Notes under the pieces: model-generated
The model's input: only the letters and a program-made list of their open reading frames with translations
What the model was told of the DNA's origin: nothing
Databases searched by the model: none
Part shown: in pieces, positions 1-11,722 of the stretch
How the letters are laid out: every line of letters begins with the position of its first letter
Position numbering within the stretch: position 1 is the stretch's first letter
Made by a program: the position numbers and the translations under genes
Assembly: GCF_011397635.1 (NCBI RefSeq)
Contig: NC_064767.1
Location: forward strand, 20,696,537 to 20,760,536
Origin: Epinephelus fuscoguttatus
Lineage: Eukaryota > Chordata > Actinopteri > Perciformes > Serranidae
Length of the DNA stretch: 64,000 nt
Direction: 5' to 3'

Positions 1-300
1 AAACCGCGGCGGGTGAGACATTTCTGACTCCTTTATCGGCTCTAGACGGGAGCTAACATACTAGAGATGAAAATGCACTTGTTAAAAGAGAGTTCTCCTC
101 TCGGAAAAGCCAAATAAACTCCGTGTTTCGCCACGCATTCCTCCGGTGAGTGTCTGAGTCCTGCAGAGTGTGAATCGTAGGCGCAGTGGACGTCCGACTG
201 GTTTCTCTCGGCTGCAGGGAGACCAATGACGGTGGCAGAGAGGAGGAGGAGGGCTCATCAGCCTGCTGCTGCTGCTGGGTCACACAGGTAGACCTCCCAC
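1..300. other. GC-rich stretch, possible first exon or promoter of an off-window gene
   Basis: This stretch is richer in GC and CpG than its surroundings. On the plus strand it ends in a run of GCTGCTGCT followed by a donor-like CACAG/GTAGAC near 286-292. It could be a 5' UTR exon or promoter of a gene that lies mostly outside the window. Short open frames exist on both strands but neither resembles a known protein. I see nothing that fixes the strand or the gene. Confidence 0.2.
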
Positions 301-312
301 TGCCTGCTCACC

Positions 313-315
<3 letters not shown>

Positions 316-370
<55 letters not shown>
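316..370. repeat. (GT)n microsatellite
   Basis: An essentially pure GT dinucleotide run of about 50 bases. It creates an artificial Val-Cys repeat in a plus-strand open frame, which is not a gene. Confidence 0.95.
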
Positions 371-424
371 GCTTCTTTTCTCTAGGAACCTGCCGGACAG
401 GTGCTGTCTCACACATGCAGTCAT

Positions 425-1637
425 CAGGAAGTACTCAGATCTGTTACTTAATTAGTATAAAATACTCTGTGTCCTGCATTCAAAATCTTACTTAAGTAAA
501 AGTACAAAACTAATAGCATTAAAATATACTTAAAGTACCAAAAGTAAAAGTACTGATTATGCAGAATGGCTGTCCCAGAATGATATTGGATTATAGTTAG
601 TGATGCATTCATGTGTCCATTACTTTAATGTTGCAGCTGGTAAAGGTGGAGCTAATTTTAATTATTTGTATACAGCCACGTAGTTTGATCTATAATAATA
701 CATTATAACCAGAGGCATAAAGTACAGGCAGTGCAGTTGCAAGGGGGCCCATGAGGAGGGGGGCCCATAGAGAGAGTGGGCCCGCCAACAAAATGTTGGA
801 AAACATGTTGGATGGAGATGGGACCCTTATGAGTTAATGCCACCCCGACAACATGCCTGTTGTTAAAGAAGAACACTCATTAAATTAAAAACAGTGCCAT
901 TTGCTATATATGCCCTTGAAAAAGGAATACCCATCTCCATCATGTTTACTTTTTCTTTATTTGCAAAACAGTCAAAAGCATTTATAACAACATTGTATGC
1001 TTATACTATAACTGTCAATCAACCATTAAAATTGTAAAATTAAATTAATGATTTCTTAATTTCTTGTTTTCTTTGGTATTTTTTGTTATATACAGATGTG
1101 CAGTGATGATTGCAGGGTAATCTGTATGTTGATGTTATCCAGTGTCAAGTCTCTGATCATGTGACAAGACGATGTGTGCACAGCAGCGTGCACCGATCAT
1201 AACTACCTTACGCCACTGATTATAACTAAGGGCACAGGCTAAGGGGGGGGACTGACCAGAGTTTCAAAATGACCACAGAAAGACATGAAAGTACCTCAAA
1301 GAGACACAACCAGTTACACAAAGATGCAAAACAATGACACAAAATGAGACTGAACAACTATTAAGTATGTGTCTTCATAGGAGAGATGAGGGGGGCTTTT
1401 GCATATCTGTGCCAGGTGTCCAGATTGCCTGATTGTAACTATTTTATTTATTTATACATTTGTAAAGTGACTGTAACTAAAGCTGTCAGATAAATGTAGT
1501 GGCGTAAAAAGTACAATATTCGCCTCTAAACTGTAGTGTAGTACAATCAAGTTGCACAAAATAGAAATTCTCGAAAGTACAAGTATCTAAAAACTGTGCT
1601 TAAGTACAGTTTTTGAGTCGGCACTTTCCACCACTGC
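425..1637. mobile_element. 'AAGTAC-rich' teleost DNA element, interrupted by a second element
   Basis: The left part (about 425-700) and right part (about 1438-1637) carry the repeated AAGTAC/GTACTT words and the terminal phrase TTTCCACCACTG, both typical of a very common teleost repeat. The two parts read as one element split by unrelated DNA at about 708-1437. A fragment of the same family lies at about 45980-46100. I infer a non-autonomous DNA transposon; no coding capacity is visible. Confidence 0.6.
708..1437 (+). mobile_element. Nested element with tandem AAGAGACACAAAATG-type units, copy 1
   Basis: This inserts into the AAGTAC-rich element. It holds a short run (about 1262-1350) of units such as AAAGAGACACAACCAG and ends with a module (about 1365-1437) containing TAGGAGAGATGAGG and GCTTTTGCATATCTGTG. 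Both parts recur at about 3360-4260 and 5410-5660, so this is one repeat family in three copies. No open frame is credible. The superfamily is not recognised. Confidence 0.6.
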
Positions 1638-3215
1638 ACTCATGAGATAGAAGTAAAGCCTATTTTGATTTAAAGTCCCTTATTCACCTTTGTTTTGTAT
1701 TAGTTTTTCTTTTCCGTCGAACAAAAATTGATGTTTCTAAAAGCCGATTTGATGTCAAAATGAACTTACTTGGATAACAGCAAAGTATCAAGTATCTTGC
1801 CAGTTGCAAAACAACATGCACCAAGATCGTCCATAAAAAAGCAAAGGTCTAAATTAGGACCAGCAACATGGAGGGCTTGTAAAATACTTCCAGCACAGAA
1901 AACCTTATATACATGAATCACCATCAAAGGAGAACCAAGCCGGCTGAGATGCCAACAAACCTTGAAAGTAGTTTTTGTTGAGTGATTTCACATTATTTCA
2001 TAAAATATCTGTTTCCATCACAAGTCCCATTATAGCGTATTGCTGCCACACACAAATCATTTAACACAGACGCCACAGTCAATTTGTTTTGTGTTGTAAG
2101 CAGGGACCTCATGAGAAAATTGTATTCCCTTGGATTGTAGAAAGTTAAAATACTGTATTTCACAACAATGGCTTAAGAGAAAATGTTGGCTCAATAAAAG
2201 TGTATGAGCCTCAGGGAAAGTTTGCCACTAAAATGAGAACCAGTCCCATCTGTGCTCTCAAAAGAGGGACCCCATTAGTCCCTGCTTTTACTGACACTGT
2301 AACAGGCAGGCTGAAGCACAGACAGACAGACACCTCATATATCAGAGTCTCAGAGAGCCAGTGGCTTTAGTTTCAGGAGCACTCAGGCCCCTGAGAGGCC
2401 GGGGGCCAGTCTGCCTCAGTGTGGTATTAGAGTCTGTGCGGGAACAGGATATTGCGCTTCCTCTGTACATGAAAAGAATACATCACCTCAGCCTACACAG
2501 GATGAATTATGTGCAGTCCGTCCCGGGGAAGCAGAGTCGAGAGAAGTTGGAGAGCAGAAGAGAAAACTTGCAAAGATTCTATGTGGGATTAAAGATTCAA
2601 CTCCTCTGAGTTGAAGAGATTCTTTGTGGCTTATTATTTTTTAAAGCTTTTGATAATAATTTTAAACATTGCCAGCTCAGGCCAACTTTCACAATCATTA
2701 CAGACGCACGCTGTGCAGCCAGACTTTGCTCAAGCCCACAAAACTTTATGTCAGTTCCAGAGAAGATCCCAAAGTTTCCAGAGATGTTAAATCTGTCCGG
2801 CAGAATCTGGGGAAATGTGAATAGGTTGATACTATAAAATATTTCCATTTAATGGAACAGTGCAGCCATAGAGACATCTTTGGTTTAGATATTTCACTAT
2901 TTTCGCTGTAGATCCAATGAGGAACTGAAACAAGCTGATTTGACAGATACTTTTAGACAATGTGAAATAAGATGATTTTTTTCCAACCTTAGGTAGCCTG
3001 TGGAGTTTTTGATCTGTGGCAGCGCTATGGAGCCATTACTTTCACTTTTCCAGCTAATCTGTGCTGTCTCATAGCTAATAACATAGCTGCTCACAAGCCT
3101 TCACACAGATGCTGGTGGAGAGACTGTCTCAGACACGAACAAGAGGTGGTACTTTCTTTTCGGAGCATTTTATGCTTTTGTTGTAGAGCTAATAGGAGAG
3201 AGATGCAACAAAGGT
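1638..3215. other. No gene recognised
   Basis: AT-rich unique-looking sequence. A plus-strand open frame at 2361-2609 (82 codons) has no recognisable domain, splice context or homology by eye. I see no transposon ends here. Confidence 0.5.
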
Positions 3216-3229
3216 CCCCAACCAGACTC

Positions 3230-4262
3230 TAACAGGGGACATTACGAATCTGCACATATGGATTGATTACTGAACGGGCCAACTGGGCTCAGGCCAAAAG
3301 TGTCAGGGTTCTCCTGGCCTTCACCTGAAAAATGTCAGTCAAATTAACAAACACTGGCAAGATGGAGACTCAAAGAGATGCAAAAGAACTACAAAGAGAC
3401 ACAAAATGACTACGAAGAGACAAAACAGACAAAAAAGACATAATAATACACCTCACAGAGACACAAAATGACGACAAAACAAGGCACGAAGCAACCAAGA
3501 AATACACAAATATACGTCATAGGGACACAGAATGATCTTTAGATGACACAAAACATCTGAGAAAAGACATGATTAAACCTCAAAGAGACACAAAATTACC
3601 ACAAAGAGACAAAAAAGAACCACAATGAGATGCTAAGGAACTACAAAGAGACATAAAATGATTATGAAGAGACAAAACTGCTAAGACAGACACAAGTGTA
3701 CCTCAAAGAGACTCAAAATGATCTCAAAGAGATGCAAAGGAACTGCAAAGAGACACAAAACAACTACAAATAATCATAAAGCGACAAAGATACACACAAA
3801 TATACCATGAAGAGACACAAAAATACCTCACAGTGTCAAAAAACAACCAAAAAAGACACAAATATACATCTTAGGGAGATAAAATGAGACACAAAGAGTC
3901 TCAAAGAGACACAAAACATCACAAAGAGGTGCAAAGAAACCACAAAGAAGCACACAATGACTACAAAGAGACAAAAAAAATAAATGAATAAACTTCAGAG
4001 ACACAAAATGACACAAAAAAAGAAGACACAAAACAACTGCAAAGAGACAAAAACAACCACAAGGGAGCACAAAATCTCCACAAAGACAAATAAAAAACAC
4101 AAAAACACGCGTAACAATTATAAAGACACTCAATGCAAGGACAAAAAAACAAGGCAAAACCACGACAAAGTCTGTGTGTCCTGTTCCTGTGTAGGAGAGG
4201 TGCGGCCTTTTGCATATGTGTGCCCAGGGGCCCATTGTCTCATGATCCGCCTGTGTCACAAG
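3230..4262 (+). mobile_element. Element with long degenerate tandem array, copy 2
   Basis: From about 3360 to 4170 the sequence is a degenerate tandem array of units of about 20-25 bases built from CAAAGAGACACAAAATGAC. It is followed by the shared end module at about 4160-4260 (TAGGAGAGGTGCGGCC, CCCAGGGGCCCATTGTCTC). The left edge near 3265 (TACTGAACGGGCC) also looks like a repeated element end. Open frames on both strands across the array are low-complexity artefacts of the repeat. Confidence 0.65.
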
Positions 4263-5400
4263 TACAGGAGATGTAGAGTTTAGGAAACAGAATAGGAGAC
4301 TGCTTGTTAAAGGATTAACCTTTACCCTTACAATAAAAGCTCAAGATTTTGTTGCTGTCCAGATTTATTTGACCAATCATACAGTGAGTTTTGGCATGTG
4401 TGGTGTTACAGACACATGTCTCAACACACATAAACATTTTATCCCTGTTTGCATTACATGGAAGTTTGCAGAAATGCTCTCATTGTTTGATACTGTTGAC
4501 TTCCTCCAGATAAAAATATTGGCACACACTTTGTTTTATCTGAACGCGGACAATGGGACTTGACCCACAAGCCTGACCCGCACTTCAATTCTGAGGGCTC
4601 TTTCTTCCGAATGTTTAGTCTGCTGGTGGGACTGATTATCAAGAAGCAAAGTTCACCAAGTTACCATAATTACATGAAACTCTGCACTCCGGCCCTTGAT
4701 TTTCAATTAGCATACATATCTCTCCCTCTTCTATGCATGAAGCAGTTTCAAAGCAGTATCAGGTGTCTCTGAAGGGCCGACAACCTTGACGTGATCACAG
4801 TGTGTATTTTCAATATGATAATTTCAGTGAACCACAATCCTGAACCTAAAGTTTGAGCTTCGACATACAAAAACATCTGGTCTTGCTATAAGATCTTGGC
4901 TCTCGGGACATTTTCTGACTAAAAACCCCCAGAAGGCTTCCCTTTTACCTCCATGCCAAGAATAAATATGACCCAAATCATCCCTAAACCTCAACAGCAA
5001 CTCCTACACATGAGCCAGTAGGTATGTGGCATAATTTCTGCATCACTAAAACCTCCACCCTCTTAAATCTAACATGTTTTAGGGGGTGTATCACCTCTTT
5101 GCTAGGGTTAAGAAGACACTGAGGAATTTAAATCTGAGTCGCAACAGAGAGGGTCAGCGCAGCTTCGTATGTTGGAGGTCAGAGGTCATCGGAGGGTGAG
5201 GTGTAGGTCATTTGTTCAGTTATCTGTCAAAATGGTTCTCTAGAAAGGACATGAGAATTTAAACATGAAAGAAATTAGGCCACACAGATATGATTTATAC
5301 TGTGTATTTAGTTGGACATGCCGTTTTGTCATCAACACACATATTTGCTTGTTTAAACCACCTGCTTATATTTCACTTATATGTAACATTTTGTTCGTTT
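4263..5400. other. No gene recognised
   Basis: AT-rich sequence with only short open frames of under 75 codons that look random. I found no repeat ends and no exon-like stretch. Confidence 0.45.
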
Positions 5401-5404
5401 AATC

Positions 5405-5660
5405 TGCACAACAACCAGGGAGAGACTCAAAATGACCAAAAAAAGATGCAAAATGACCCTGATGAGACACAAAACCACTACAAAGAGACACCCAAATCAC
5501 AAAAAGATTTGTTACGATTACAAAGAGACACAAACGACAAAAAGAAGAGGCAAAACCACAACAAAGCCTGCGTCTCTTGCTCCTGTGTAGGAGAGGTGGT
5601 GGGGCCTTTTGCAAATCTTTGCCCAGGGACCCATTGTCTCATTATCCATCCAGGGAGCTA
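5405..5660 (+). mobile_element. Tandem-unit element, copy 3 (short array)
   Basis: This copy has a short array of the same AAGAGACACAAA units (about 5410-5550), then the shared end module at about 5560-5655 (TAGGAGAGGTGGTGGGG, CCCAGGGACCCATTGTCTC). The array is much shorter than in copy 2, while the end modules match closely. Confidence 0.65.
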
Positions 5661-5664
5661 GGCA

Positions 5665-6110
5665 GGCTGGCTGTTTCCCCCGGTTTCTGGTCTTTATGCT
5701 AAGCTAAGCTAAGCTAAGCAGTGACTTGCAGCAGGCGTAGATTTACTGGACACATAAGGTCATATTTACTACAGTTTTGTAATGAATAAGACTTTAAAGA
5801 AAAAAACAATTCAGTAAATACGCCTCATTTCTGAGCGTTAAATAAAAAGATCAGTGGGCCTACCATTCTCATGCCTTTGCGTTAACTATGGAGCTACAGC
5901 AGGGATGCATTAGCTTAGCTTAGCATAAACACTGGAGGCATGGGAGAACAGATAACCTGGCTCTCTCCAGATTAAACAAACAAGAAACAATGTGCTAGTA
6001 AACATTATAGACGCAAGAATCAGGCTGTTCCCCTGCTTCCATCTTAACGTGAAGCTAACCACTTCCCAGCTATCATGAGAGAGGTCTTCTCATTTAAATA
6101 AGTAAATTCA
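5665..6110. mobile_element. Palindromic MITE with TTATGCTAAGCTAAGC arms
   Basis: The left arm near 5670-5718 runs from GGCTGTTTCCCCCGG into TTTATGCTAAGCTAAGC. The right arm near 5911-5960 is its inverted partner (GCTTAGCTTAGCATAAACAC through ACCTGGCT). This is a very common teleost foldback repeat, without coding capacity. Confidence 0.6.
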
Positions 6111-6157
6111 AATAAGTCAATAAGCGTCATTTCTGGAATTCACAAAGTCAACATCTG

Positions 6158-7182
6158 GAACCGGTTGCACAAAACACCTTAAGTTTTCTCCTTAAGTATG
6201 ACACTAAAGCCTTTATTTCTCCTTTCACAGTTGCACAGAATCCCTCAAAAGGTTTACTTAGTTAAGGAAAAACATTACCTCATTTACTGTGTTGAAAGAG
6301 ATTTTACAGCGGTAATAGTTTCCATGGTTTGTTTTCCTGGACTCACGCTTGTGATGCCTCTTATTGTCTCACAATAACAGACATCAAAACAGACATGATA
6401 CTGAAAAAATGGCAGAAGAAAAGAAGACAAGAAAACATACTGGTCAAAGGAGGAAAAGATTATACTACTGGAGGAATACAATTATAGAAAGCACATACTA
6501 AAAGGTCAATTTGATCCCCAAATACCAGAAAACAGAAAACAATTGTAGGAAGAAAAATAATTCAGAGTTAAATCTATAGCGTAAAATCAAAAGTGTATCC
6601 ATCGGGTTCTCCTGGTTGCAGAACACTCTTATCGGTGTGTGTTAGATTTTTTTCATTTATCACCATAAACTCAGTCATGTTGCAGTTAAGATAGAGTCAG
6701 AGGGACCTTAAGTGTTTGGGTTATTTTAACCTTGCTTTGGTTGCTAAGGTCTTTGTGCAATGGTCTAGGGATTCCTTAGGTAGGCCTATAAGATCAAGAT
6801 AAGGAAAAAAAATCATAAATAATGAAGTGAGCATTTTAAGGAAACCTTAGATTTTCCTTAAGATTTTCCTTGATGACCTCAACGAGGACATCAAGGAAAA
6901 TCTTAACTTAAGGTGTTTTTTCACCTGGCCCCAGAGTCAGAGGTACCTTAAGTTTTATTTTGCCTTGCTTTGGTTGCTAAGGTCTTTTGTGCAATGGTCT
7001 AGAGATTCCTTGACTACAAGACCAAGACAAGGAGAAAACCATAAATACCGAAGTGAACATTTTAAGGAAAACTTAAGGAGAAGATTTAAGGGTGTTTTGT
7101 GCAACTGATTTTATTTTGATGAAACCTTAACAAGGACTTGAAGGAAAATCTTAACTTAAGGTGTTTTGTGTAACCGGCCCCC
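6158..7182. mobile_element. Foldback element with CCGGTTGCACAAAACACC ends
   Basis: The left end (about 6159-6195) reads ACCGGTTGCACAAAACACC then TTAAGTTTTCTCCTTAAG. The right end (about 7143-7182) is the inverted version, ACTTAAGGTGTTTTGTGTAA then CCGG. Further inverted and direct copies of the same words occur inside, near 6845-6945 and 7060-7110. The element is therefore a roughly 1-kb non-autonomous DNA element with repeated internal arms. The family name is not assigned. Confidence 0.65.
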
Positions 7183-9276
7183 GGTCTTTGGTTGTGATGC
7201 AAATACTCAGGAAATTAAGATCGTTTTTCTCGTGAGATCAACATGCCAGGATGCCAAAGGGCTGCTGTGTGGCCAGTTGTACGCTAACACAACCAAATAT
7301 CTAAGATGCCATTTTATATTAGATACCTGTTGAGGAATTGCTATGGAAAAAGTGTCTGTCGGCCATCATGAGGGCTCACATAAAGACAGACAGGAGTGTC
7401 AACCAAACCAGTCAAATCATACTTATGGCTGCTCCACCCATTTCATTACAGTGTAATAATGTATATTTTCCCCCAGACAAAGATGATGGCGATCTTGTGA
7501 CGCTGTGTTAACTGTGGTATTGTGGAACTAACCCTTTAGGAAGGAGAAGATAGACTCTTAAAACATGCAGATGAAACTCGGCCAGGGGTGCTGATGTCAA
7601 CGTATTTTCTTGGATCCAAAATGTAATTCCTTCATCATCCTTGCTTGTTAAGCTCTTTTTTTTATCCATGTCAGAGTTTTTTTTAATCTTTATGCCTGAG
7701 TGAACATGTCCCGGCATCAGTCCTGGTACTCTGTTATTACAGTTTCATTATTTCAGCACTCTGCCATCGCAGGCAGCCGAGATCAAAGGAGGACCAGGCT
7801 GGTTTGTGTTCAGTCTCCTCTGTGTGTATTGACATTTAAGACAGTAATGTATGCACGCTCGAGCGCTTCGGAGCACAAATCAATGCACATCTTAAGTGAA
7901 ACCTGCAGGAGCGACTCACTTCAGAGTCAGTAGGCAGCCAGACAAACATAATGATAGTGGTTTTGCCATAAAACATGATTACTTAAGTCTGGATTATAAT
8001 TGAGTCATGTTGTTTTAATAAGTCTAGGACCGAGAGTGACTCCAACAAAGCACTTAGTTCTCAGAGGAGGGGGGGGGGGCTGCTTTTATACTCTGAGCTT
8101 TTTAAAAGACACTCTACCAAAGAGAAAAGGAGAAAAGAAAGATTTAGAGTTACTTTGAGCACTGTGTAGTGGTGAGTGATGGTTTACACCCACATCCTCG
8201 TGAACCATACACACACACACACACACACACACACAAAGACCCTGTGGACATGCTGAAGATCGCAGTCATGTGAGAGATGTCTACAGCTGCACTTTGAGGT
8301 TGTGTGAGAGTGCAGGAGGGTTGGTTGGTTTAGTCTCTTCTTTCTTCCACAGTCTGTGCGCTAGCCATGCACACACGGCTGAGTTCACAGGTGCAACCGA
8401 CTCTGATCAAACACTGACACCCGTAAAGACATAACAGTCTCTTTTTGTTACTGAATAGCTTTCTGTGTTCCCATGTGATAGATTTCTCACAGCTTTAAAT
8501 GGAGGCTGAACAGACAAAATAGCACAGAGATAATAGCAGTCCTATAACAAGTATTCAACTACTAGTTGAGTGACTGAATGAATTGCCAGTAATCCTGATA
8601 ATTGATTAAGTTATTTATCACGCAACAAGATAAAGAGTCTACAGTCATGCTAGGAGCTCTGTAAGGCTGTACTGAGGCACAGTTTAAACAGGGAAAGCGG
8701 TTGTCCCTACTCTAAGGCAGTAATTCTAACATATATTAGAGGAGACACATCTCCCCTAATTTCCAAATGTGCTAATATATTCTCTCCTCCACAATATATT
8801 GATTTAAAAACAGGCCATTCTGTGACAAGAAACCATGCACTGCTGTCTGAAACAATCATTAGTAAATGTAATCATAATCTGGTTCATTACCACTTCTAGT
8901 GTTACAGCGTACTGCAGTTCAACATGTGGTTTGTCCAAGTAGTGTTGCCAAAGGCTACCCCAGCAGAGCATGGCTAACGGGTGTATGCAATGTCTTTATT
9001 GGATTATATTTGTCAGTGAATGTGTCATGTAAAGTGTCATTCATTCATTTACAGTGCACTACATGTGTAATTTATGTAGACAGTCAAAGCTGTTGCATAT
9101 TTGTACAAATTAGCTTTCATTTTCTACTATTCTTTGTTCATTTTTTAGTTTTTGAATTTTTTCTGGAGGGAGCCCCCAGCCTCTCCACCAGATATGATCC
9201 CCCCCATTCCCGGTGTTGACTCCAGGACTATGGTCTTAACTTATACTAAAAATATATACCCTACCACCTTAGCTGG
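7183..9276. other. No gene recognised; CA microsatellite and possible THAP-like scrap
   Basis: Mostly unique-looking sequence. At about 7251-7290 the plus strand reads Met-Pro-Lys-Gly-Cys-Cys-Val-Ala-Ser-Cys, which resembles the start of a THAP zinc finger, but it reaches a stop soon after. A CA run lies at 8211-8236. Nothing else is supported. Confidence 0.4.
8211..8236. repeat. (CA)n microsatellite
   Basis: A pure CA dinucleotide tract of about 26 bases. Confidence 0.9.
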
Positions 9277-9825
9277 TTGATGTGTATTATGTCTATGATT
9301 GTCCTGAAAAACAACGCCCTATCCAAGGAGCTGCTGGTGTCCTTCTACAGATGCTCTGTTGAAAGTGTACTGACATCACAGTGTGGTTTGCCAGCAGCAC
9401 TGCTCAACAAAAGACAACACTCCAGAGGGTCATCAACACAGCACAGAAATCGGCTCTGTCCTCCTCTCCTTAGAGGAGCTGTACAGGTCTCTCTGCCAGA
9501 GAAAAGCCTGCAGCATCCTGAAGGACACATCCCACCCAGCACATCACCTGTTCCAACTGTTACCCTCAGGTAGACGGTACAGGACAATAAAAGATAAAAC
9601 AAACAGACTGAAAAACAGCACATATCCCTGGGCTGTTGTGATAATAAATGAACACTGAAGGGTATGCCCCTTTTAAATAACCTCTGTTTATTAGAAATTC
9701 TCTTTTAACCTTGTATATAGGATTTAATTTATGCTTAGTTAAGATAGTTTGCTTTTGTTTTTGCAATGAACAGGGATGCTTACAATTTCATTGTACTTGT
9801 ACAATGACAATAAAGATTCTTATGT
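9277..9825 (+). pseudogene. Decayed L2/CR1-like LINE 3' fragment
   Basis: Two overlapping plus-strand frames (9277-9573 and 9383-9658) together resemble the C-terminal end of a fish non-LTR retrotransposon polyprotein. The second contains HHLFQLLPSGRRYR, which is also present in the larger fragment at 11.7-12.8 kb. The frame is broken by at least one frameshift. The tail ends with TTTCATTGTACTTGTACAATG followed by ACAATAAAGATTC near 9787-9820, a typical 3' end of this LINE type. It is non-functional and has no endonuclease or polymerase core. Confidence 0.65.
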
Positions 9826-10000
9826 CCACCATCTTAGTTTAGCGTGCTAGCATGCTAACAGTTGCTAACAAATGTAAAGTACATGTAAAGCCTATGGGAG
9901 TGTCATTTGTATTGTATTCGGTCAGAAGGTAAATTTTGACTTGACACTGCCAATTCATGAAATGTTAAGGGATCGACACATGATTAACATTTATCGTCTA

Positions 10001-10262
10001 GGGGCAGCATGGTGGTGCATTGTCACCTCACAGCAAGAAGGTCCCTGGTTTGAACCCCGGGGTAGGGGAGCCCTTCTGTGTGGAGTTTGCATGTTCTCCC
10101 CATGTCAGCGTCGGTTTCCTCCAGGTACTCCAGCTTCCTCCCACAGTCCAAAGACATGTAGGTGATAGTCCCCGCCTCTCGCCCAGTGTCAGCTGGGACA
10201 CGCTCCAGCCCCCCCATGGCCCATAACAGGATAAGTGGTTACGGAAAATGAATGAATTAATT
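10001..10262 (+). mobile_element. V-SINE/DANA-like tRNA-derived SINE, copy A
   Basis: The head GGGCAGCATGGTGGTGCATT continues into CACAGCAAGAAGGTCCCTGG and TTTGAACCCC, matching a degenerate tRNA A box and B box. The body contains the hallmark GTTTGCATGTTCTCCCC and CCACAGTCCAAAGACATG. The 3' end is AGCTGGGACACGCTCCAGCC then GATAAGTGG near 10230. Two more copies lie at about 50036-50376 and 54168-54424 in the same orientation. Confidence 0.75.
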
Positions 10263-11722
10263 AATGTTTCATGGTAATACATACTAAGATATTTCACTGG
10301 ACACTGGCATCCCTTGACATGCTAAAAATGTCCAATTTGTATATTTCTAAATTATCAGATGTTAGACTGCTGGTCAGAAAAACAAGCACTTTGAAGGCAT
10401 CACCTTGGACTCTGGGAAATTGCTCGGTATTTTTTCACTTTTTTGGCACTTTATATAGAAAACAGTTGATCATTTACAGGACCTTGTGGTGAGGTTGTTT
10501 TGACAATTACTGTTTTAAGGTCAAAAATAGACTCAGTCTCACTACATTGCAGTAATCTCAAAATTTAAAAAGAAATAAGATTAAAAAAACAACAACTTAT
10601 CTGCTTAACTTTATTGACAACTCGTTCATTTTGAATGATACAGTTTTATGAATGATATCAGTATACAATATTTGACGTACCTCATAGAACAACATTGTTT
10701 TGCACTCAGTTTATGTGCACCAGGCTCTTTGGACCTGTTCTCTAACTGCAGCTTAAATCAGACACCATCAGCTGAATGGCAGACTTCACCAACATCAAGG
10801 TGTACCCCGCTCTGTGATGTGTCACCTGTCACCAAATTAACATCCAGGCCGCCACTAACTATATTAAACCAGGATCTAAATGACCGGAGCTTTGAACCAA
10901 AGAAGCAGAGCCTGAAAGCCTCCGTGGTAATGTGACATCAAAGACGTGTGCAGCATATGAGCTTCATTAAAGACAGATACATAAAGTAACACATGTTCTC
11001 ACTATAACACAGAGATATGCATACATGCAAGAACACACAGAGGACACTGTTGTTAGGAAGAGCATGCTTCCACTGTTCCCAGTGACCCCTGCTTCAAGGT
11101 GATGTAAAGCATGCAGGAAATGCCTCATGGTGACTTCCTGGCCTGTTTTAGAGCTTTGAGAGAGAAGACGTTCAGGAAGGAGAGCCGGAGGAGGCAGAGA
11201 GGTATGTGATCACAGTGACTTGCTTTCAATACTTGGGACATGTTTGATATTTACAGCACCAGATATTTCTGTCAGAGGCTGGGGGAGATACAAGTCAGAG
11301 CAAAAAGGACGGTTTTGTACTTGGCTTTATCAGGTGGCCAGAAACAGGTCTCTAAATAAATGATATGTTGTCACAGCAGTTTCTGCTGCCCCCAGACGGC
11401 CAAAAAATCAGTTGATGCAGGTTTAATAAAATATACTGTATTGTAGCTGTGTGAGACTGGCCTGTTGTTGAACTCAGGACATCATCAATATGCAAAGAGA
11501 GACTCTTAAGTATTTAACATTTTGTTTTGGTTTTCATTTTAGAGCTGATTTCTGTGGCCAATTTATAACCTCTGGAAAAATGTAGCAGTGCAGTCCATTT
11601 TTACTCAACAGCACAATATGTTTAAGCTACCGGGCAAACTGAAAGTTAAGGCACAGCACCTTGCACCAAATGAATAGGTAGGCAGAAATCAGAAATCTGG
11701 AAAAGGCAAAAAAAAAAAAAAA
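10263..11722. other. No gene recognised
   Basis: AT-rich intergenic sequence with only short, low-scoring open frames (for example 10648-10935 plus). I see no convincing exon or repeat boundary. Confidence 0.45.

Noticed and set aside
2361-2609. 82-codon plus frame
   Set aside because: Not recognisable, and isolated in intergenic DNA without promoter or splice evidence.
3360-4170. CRISPR-like array of short repeats
   Set aside because: The units are degenerate, contiguous and lack unique spacers. The context is a eukaryotic mobile element, so this is a minisatellite-like tandem array.
3828-4283. Overlapping open frames on both strands (up to 143 codons)
   Set aside because: They are created by the A-rich tandem array. 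Composition is low-complexity and no domain is visible.
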